Shown here piece after piece: positions 60,059-64,000 of a stretch of DNA of 64,000 nucleotides. Made by a program: the position numbers and the translations under genes. Numbering within the stretch: position 1 is the stretch's first letter; each line of letters begins with the position of its first letter. The notes beneath the pieces are model-generated. The model made no database searches. It was not told the origin of the DNA and was given only the letters and a program-made list of their open reading frames with translations. The stretch covers positions 124,001-188,000 of the forward strand of contig NZ_JAJFAX010000009.1 of assembly GCF_019710475.1 (NCBI RefSeq). The letters run 5' to 3'. The stretch is from Glycomyces sp. TRM65418. Lineage in GTDB: Bacteria; Actinomycetota; Actinomycetes; Mycobacteriales; Micromonosporaceae.

Positions 60059-60784
60059 TTATGCGGAATCGGACAAGGCTTTCAATGCCGAACGCAAATC
60101 TCGTCGAACCACACTTCGACTCTGTTTATCCTGCAACATCTTCTGCCGCGTCAGGCCATTCCCGAGATCCTCTCGCAACCAGTCTTCCGCTTCCGTCGCT
60201 CCCGTCGCATAAGAAACCCCGGCTTCAAACCTTGCTTCACACCATTCTTCAATGATGTCCGCTTCCTCGTATACCGGGCTACATACTTCTTGAAACTGCC
60301 AAGTCGGAACAATAACACGACTGTTGTGGTGAACCCAACGCTGCAATAGTAGATTAACCCCGCATGGAGATAGGCAGGCAATGCGATCAGCTTGAGACAA
60401 ATCCGAGGATCTCGCCAAGAAAAGGTTGTCAAAGAACACCGCTTGGTGACTTGAAGGGCCATCGAGGTCAGGAAACATCTCAGGCAAAGGCATCACGGTA
60501 AAGTTCCCGTTTCGCCACATTTTAACAGGAACAATTTGCCGCTGCTCAACCTCGGCCACCATGAACTTTTCTTTAAGTTTGGGACCTTTTCGAAGGGCAC
60601 AAGGATGCTGAACGATCATCACGTTTTTTGTTGCAGGCTCATCAGTTCCATAAACCGGAACCATCTGAAAAACATCACCAGTGAATAGTGGTCGACTGGG
60701 CATAACTTCATCGCCTCGCGCGAGGTACAGGCTTCCCCAATCCGCAGCACCATTGGAACCGGGGTACTCAAGCTCACTACCCAT
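60059..60784 (-). CDS. Hypothetical protein, third gene of a variable-region operon
   Basis: A 241-residue soluble protein, low GC. It includes SLYLARGDEVMPSRPLFTGD VFQMVPVYG, VMIVQHPCALRKGPKLKEKF and a basic C-terminal helix (GLTRQKMLQDKQSRSVVRRD). No family is recognised. Its start is 3 bp after the end of the HTH gene at 60788. The set of three genes looks like a toxin-antitoxin or defence module. Confidence 0.55.
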   Translation of the reverse strand: MGSELEYPGSNGAADWGSLYLARGDEVMPSRPLFTGDVFQMVPVYGTDEPATKNVMIVQHPCALRKGPKLKEKFMVAEVEQRQIVPVKMWRNGNFTVMPLPEMFPDLDGPSSHQAVFFDNLFLARSSDLSQADRIACLSPCGVNLLLQRWVHHNSRVIVPTWQFQEVCSPVYEEADIIEEWCEARFEAGVSYATGATEAEDWLREDLGNGLTRQKMLQDKQSRSVVRRDLRSALKALSDSA

Positions 60785-60787
60785 AAG

Positions 60788-61441
60788 CTATCCATCCGTC
60801 TCGCGAATCGACAGTTGCCCATCCGAGGCCATGAACACTTCGAAGTTAGAGCGATAACGCTCGCGCCACTCAGGATTCCAAGAATCAAGCGTTTGAGTAG
60901 CTGTAGAATGGCTGCTTGCGAAGTCGAACACCAACTTGTGGCAACCATCAGCCCACAACTCCATTGGAGTAACAGGAGCATCAGGAGAAATCGGGACCTC
61001 AAACCAAGAAGCAACCTCTTGAACGTGGTATCGCTCGGAAATAAGATCACACGCTGCGAGCAAGCCTGCAACATTTCGCCGATTAGCGCCCGTGATTCTT
61101 TCTCCGCGCCGCCACTTCTGAATTGCCGGCACGCTAACTCCAATAAGCTTGGCGATGTCTCGCCATGCAAATCCAAGATCCGCGATCTCAGCTAGGAGTT
61201 CAGCTGTCCCTTGCCTTCCGCGCCGGTTAGTTCGGTTGACCCATTCTTCCAAATGAAGTTCTTGGTGAATACGGTCAAATTCTTCATGAATTTGTCTAGC
61301 TTGCCCTCGGTAGAATCCCGTATTATCGATCTGGATTGACGTAACCGAGGCAGTCGTTCCGGTCTCACTTGGAGTGGTCAGGGATTGGATCACTGAGCCA
61401 GCAGTACCTTGATCCGGGGTATTTTCAAAGTACTTAAGCAT
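60788..61441 (-). CDS. Xre-like HTH protein
   Basis: A 217-residue protein. The HTH is in the middle (ELLAEIADLGFAWRDIAKLI GVSVPAIQKWRRGERITGAN), followed by a helical domain (LLAACDLISERYHVQEVASW) and a C-terminal part (DSWNPEWRERYRSNFEVFMA). The layout recalls Xre-type antitoxins with extra C-terminal domains. ATG 61441 overlaps the stop of the TIGR04255 gene by 8 bp. Low GC. Confidence 0.65.
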   Translation of the reverse strand: MLKYFENTPDQGTAGSVIQSLTTPSETGTTASVTSIQIDNTGFYRGQARQIHEEFDRIHQELHLEEWVNRTNRRGRQGTAELLAEIADLGFAWRDIAKLIGVSVPAIQKWRRGERITGANRRNVAGLLAACDLISERYHVQEVASWFEVPISPDAPVTPMELWADGCHKLVFDFASSHSTATQTLDSWNPEWRERYRSNFEVFMASDGQLSIRETDG

Positions 61442-62237
61442 TTCTGAGGATCTCCGATCGAAGTCTGTCGGTGACCAGTGCCTCGAACATTCCACGCACA
61501 GGCTCGTGCACTCGATTGCATATTGACAGCAAATCATCACTGTCGTAGCCTGGTACGCCCTGTGTTGGCTCCCAGAAACTGTCGATATCAATTAGGAAGA
61601 ATGGCCCCTTGGAAGACTGCTTAGGTATCAATTCACCGTCTGTCATAACCGCCACTCCTTCCAATGATCCATATCGCAATACTAGACTTTGTTCGTCCTG
61701 ACCTGAAAAAATCGTGGCCCCTTGCCAACGATTCGGTTTCAGGCCTACAGTTTCCCCGAGAGGATAAGCCCCCAAGAGCGAACCGTGAATCCACGACGTC
61801 CAATCAACATGAACTTGTCCCGGAATACGGATCTCATTGACATACCGCAGTCCGAGGCGCTCTACACCGTCTATGCCACCAATTTCCTGCCTGGCTCGCA
61901 ACGCAGTGGCAGCCACTTCGAAAAAGGTTTCCCATTGATCATAGTCAGTGGTTTCAATGACAAGGGCATTGTTGCGGATGGAAATTGAGAGAGTTTTGTT
62001 GCGATTGAGAAACCTGGTAAAACGTTCCGTTTTGTCCTTGATTATGTCTGTTTCTGACTGTGAGTTGTCAACTGTGATCTCCCGGATCTTAGCATCCTTC
62101 ATGAGCGGTGTGTGACTACTCAAAGCATGCTTCAAGCTGGCCCATTGAGCTTCGCTCAGGGGGTCCGACAGCGTATGGCGCACCTCAAGCGCGGCCAAGG
62201 CAAGTGGCGCATTGGGGTAGGTCTCGTCTCGGTGCAT
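61434..62237 (-). CDS. TIGR04255 family protein
   Basis: A 267-residue member of the sporadically distributed TIGR04255 family. Signatures are the start YPNAPLALAALEVRH, the central GVERLGLRYVNEIRIPGQV, and a beta-rich C-terminal half with FFLIDIDSFWEP. The function is unknown; members occur in genomic islands next to HTH or toxin-like genes. It heads the three-gene low-GC operon. Confidence 0.75.
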   Translation of the reverse strand: MHRDETYPNAPLALAALEVRHTLSDPLSEAQWASLKHALSSHTPLMKDAKIREITVDNSQSETDIIKDKTERFTRFLNRNKTLSISIRNNALVIETTDYDQWETFFEVAATALRARQEIGGIDGVERLGLRYVNEIRIPGQVHVDWTSWIHGSLLGAYPLGETVGLKPNRWQGATIFSGQDEQSLVLRYGSLEGVAVMTDGELIPKQSSKGPFFLIDIDSFWEPTQGVPGYDSDDLLSICNRVHEPVRGMFEALVTDRLRSEILRNA

Positions 62238-63191
62238 ACAGATGATGCTACTGGATCGACAACCAGAAGAGCAACCATATGTAGACCTAGCTCGTTTAGA
62301 AACCTCTCAAACACCCGTCTTAGCTGAGAGATACTTCGGTCTGTAGCAAGGCCTTTGGGGTGTTTAGGGCGTTCTCCAGGGCGGCAAACCAACTGGCACC
62401 CAGCTTCCTCCTCGACTCCCCCTTCTTCACCTCTTACAAGGTTCACCGGGCGCTGTCCTGATTTCTCTTACTTGCCAGCATTCTTGCCTCAAGCGGCCCT
62501 AGCGTGCGTGTTCAAACTTTCTATACATCATCAAGGGGCGCGCAAGCGCGCCCTGGCGCGCGCCGCTCGCCGCCGCCCGGGGGCCCGCCTCCGGCACCCC
62601 AGTCGTCGGCGGCGTCGGCGCCAGCGAGAGGACCCAGACGTAGAACGGCCGGCACCGGCCCAACTCGGGACCGGGTGGGCGCAGGGGCGCCAGGGCAGCG
62701 ACAGCGGGAATGTGGGTAGCGTCGCGTAATTCGAACATGCGTACTTCTATCTCGCGCGAGACTCCGGCTCCGTTCTCGCAGAGGCCGAATGAACGGCGTC
62801 CGGGTCTCCGGGGTCGGGGCCGTGGCGGTCAGCGGCACCACCGTAGAAGCGGATAGGGCTACTTGCCGCCGCAAGCGTCGGCTGCGGCAAGGTGGCGAGT
62901 CCGCTGGGGCCCGGCTCAAATCTAAGGGTGGTCCCGCAACACCGACGTGAGCAGCTGAGTGAGGGGTCTAGGTCCGGCGCCTACCTTCGTTTAGTGCAGT
63001 TGCCTAAGGATCGCTCACACCTCGCTTGTACCGTGATGAGGAAGCCGGGAACACCAACGAGCCGACCAAGTTTAGTCCGCCCCTGGAGATCCGGTCGAAG
63101 TCGAAGCACGGTTGACGCCGGCCGATATGGAGCGCGTCAGGGCGTCCATCCATGAAGCGGTCGCGCGGACGCACGTTGCGTGGAGGAGGGG
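62238..63191. other. Gene-free stretch with GC shift
   Basis: About 950 bp without a supportable gene. GC rises sharply near 62520 from the AT-richer module to very GC-rich DNA with repeats of GCGC type. This could be the right boundary of the integrated element. No tRNA or repeat of the left border was found here. Confidence 0.45.
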
Positions 63192-63623
63192 ATGTTCATG
63201 ATCGGACCGGACAGCCCGCCGTCGGCACCTGAGGATCCACCCGTCTGGAAGCCCGTCCTCTACCGCAGCAACGGCGCTTGGATCGGACGCATGCCCGACG
63301 GCAGACTCGGCGTCGGCACCGAGACGGAGGCACGAGCGAGTATCGCGGACGCGAAGCTCATACCGATGTGGCCGTTCATGGAACGACCGCTGCAAACGTG
63401 TCTTGACGACTTCTCGGCATGCTGGGCCGAACTGGCAACCCAGGAATATTCGACGCCGCTGGAACTGCTGTCGAGCACACTGACGTCGGCGCAGCAGTCC
63501 CATTCGCCGTACTGGCGGCACCTCGCTGAATCGTGGTTGCTCCAAATGGCCGCCATTGCAGACGCCAGCTTACGTCCGCGTCCGCGGGGCGGCGACTCGC
63601 TCATGGGTGACCTAGACGTCTAG
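63192..63623 (+). CDS. Hypothetical protein
   Basis: A 143-residue protein (MFMIGPDSPPSAPEDPPVWK..., with WIGRMPDGRLGVGTETEARA and CLDDFSACWAELATQEYSTP). GGAGGAGGGG directly precedes ATG 63192 (ATG 63198 would have better spacing). No family is recognised; soluble. The convergent HNH gene follows. Confidence 0.55.
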   Translation: MFMIGPDSPPSAPEDPPVWKPVLYRSNGAWIGRMPDGRLGVGTETEARASIADAKLIPMWPFMERPLQTCLDDFSACWAELATQEYSTPLELLSSTLTSAQQSHSPYWRHLAESWLLQMAAIADASLRPRPRGGDSLMGDLDV

Positions 63624-63681
63624 TTCTATGGCCTGGAAGCGGTCGGTGCGCCGAGTGAAGGCCGGCAGAGCAAGGACTTGT

Positions 63682-64000
63682 CTAGCTCTGCCAAGACTTC
63701 TTCCATGCCTCGTATCGCCAACTGAGTGCATCGTGATGCGGCTTGTTTTGCATGTCAAGACGGGTGTGCACGATGTGCAAGTCTTCGACACCTGGGCCGC
63801 CAGGTCGGGTTTCAACCTCAAGAGTGTCAGGATTGACTGCGAAGAGGTAGGCGTCAAAGGCGCGATGAAGTGCCACGCTCATCAGCAGCCCGTTTCGGGG
63901 GTCCGAAGTACCACCGAGGGAGTCCGGCTTAAGATGCACGGCTTCAAGCATCACAGGCACCGTGAGCCCAGTAAAGGGACACCGTTCACCGTAGCGCTGA
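63682..64000 (-). CDS. HNH endonuclease domain protein (N-terminus outside window)
   Basis: The frame enters from the right edge and ends at 63682. The visible 105 residues include RCPFTGLTVPVMLEAVHLKP DSLGGTSDPRNGLLMSVALH RAFDAYLFAVNPDTLEV, the HNH_2-type pattern C..TG(L)...LEA.H(I/L).P...GG.....NGL.L....H..FD. The catalytic-type histidines and the asparagine are present. Such domains are found at the C-terminus of restriction-like endonucleases, so the gene may be part of a defence system to the right. Confidence 0.75.
   Translation of the reverse strand, partial: QRYGERCPFTGLTVPVMLEAVHLKPDSLGGTSDPRNGLLMSVALHRAFDAYLFAVNPDTLEVETRPGGPGVEDLHIVHTRLDMQNKPHHDALSWRYEAWKKSWQS

Noticed and set aside
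48597-62600. Direct repeats as attL/attR of the AICE
   Set aside because: Short matches such as CAAACACCCT near 48640 and 57560 are too short and one lies inside the element. No rnpB 3'-end copy was found to the right.

Overview
The window is high-GC actinobacterial DNA (GC-rich third codon positions, frequent GTG/TTG starts, Lsr2, WXG100-like proteins, GlnE/GlnA pair, actinomycete-type integrative conjugative element). It fits a filamentous actinomycete such as a Glycomyces-, Micromonospora- or Streptomyces-like organism; no rRNA or marker gene here fixes the genus.

Layout. (1) 1-3962: an amino-sugar module (NgcE-like GlcNAc/chitobiose-binding Tat lipoprotein, SIS-domain protein, MurR/RpiR repressor with a perfect dyad at its promoter), then an erythromycin-esterase-family gene. 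(2) 4200-21800: an accessory, decaying region. It holds a tRNA-Pro, a duplicated lsr2 segment, at least four IS5-type elements or remnants, cargo genes (GNAT acetyltransferase, polymorphic-toxin tip plus immunity-like gene, small membrane protein), a broken ECF sigma factor, a metabolic island (MocR regulator divergent from a PLP decarboxylase and a beta-hydroxyacid dehydrogenase) and a tRNA-Pro fragment at the far edge. In an otherwise gene-free stretch at 6.2-6.35 kb the two halves of one tRNA lie in reversed (permuted) order on the minus strand. (3) 21878-35527: chromosomal genes: AAC(3)-type acetyltransferase, MarR/RidA pair, hydrolases, LigD-type polymerase, LysR/DoxX pair, secreted GH18 chitinase, CorA transporter, glnE and an overlapping amidotransferase. 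(4) 35889-41196: six collinear genes encoding WXG100-like and other type VII secretion-associated proteins, without any secretion machinery, closed by a strong terminator. (5) 41438-48595: housekeeping genes glnA, MOSC, HAD phosphatase, panB, nadE, TSUP permease and the RNase P RNA gene.

(6) From about 48600 an integrative and conjugative element of the AICE (pSAM2-like) type begins directly after rnpB: tyrosine integrase, Xis, RepSA-like initiator, a Pycsar-effector-like membrane protein, an SpdB-like membrane protein, an FtsK/TraB-like DNA translocase and a string of small genes, several under 60 codons. Two copies of a regulatory unit (dyad, leader hairpin, small ORF starting ATGAACCC) lie at 56.8 and 57.4 kb. 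Its cargo end, of lower GC from 59 kb, carries an HTH protein with a PP2C-like phosphatase and a three-gene overlapping set with a TIGR04255-family protein; either may be a defence or toxin-antitoxin system. The right border was not found. The window ends in a gene-poor stretch and a partial HNH endonuclease gene.

Functional links: the chitinase and the NgcE/SIS/RpiR module both serve chitin/GlcNAc use; glnE and glnA serve nitrogen control; the AICE genes form a complete replication, excision and transfer set. Family names come from recall of sequence families and visible motifs; no database search was run.
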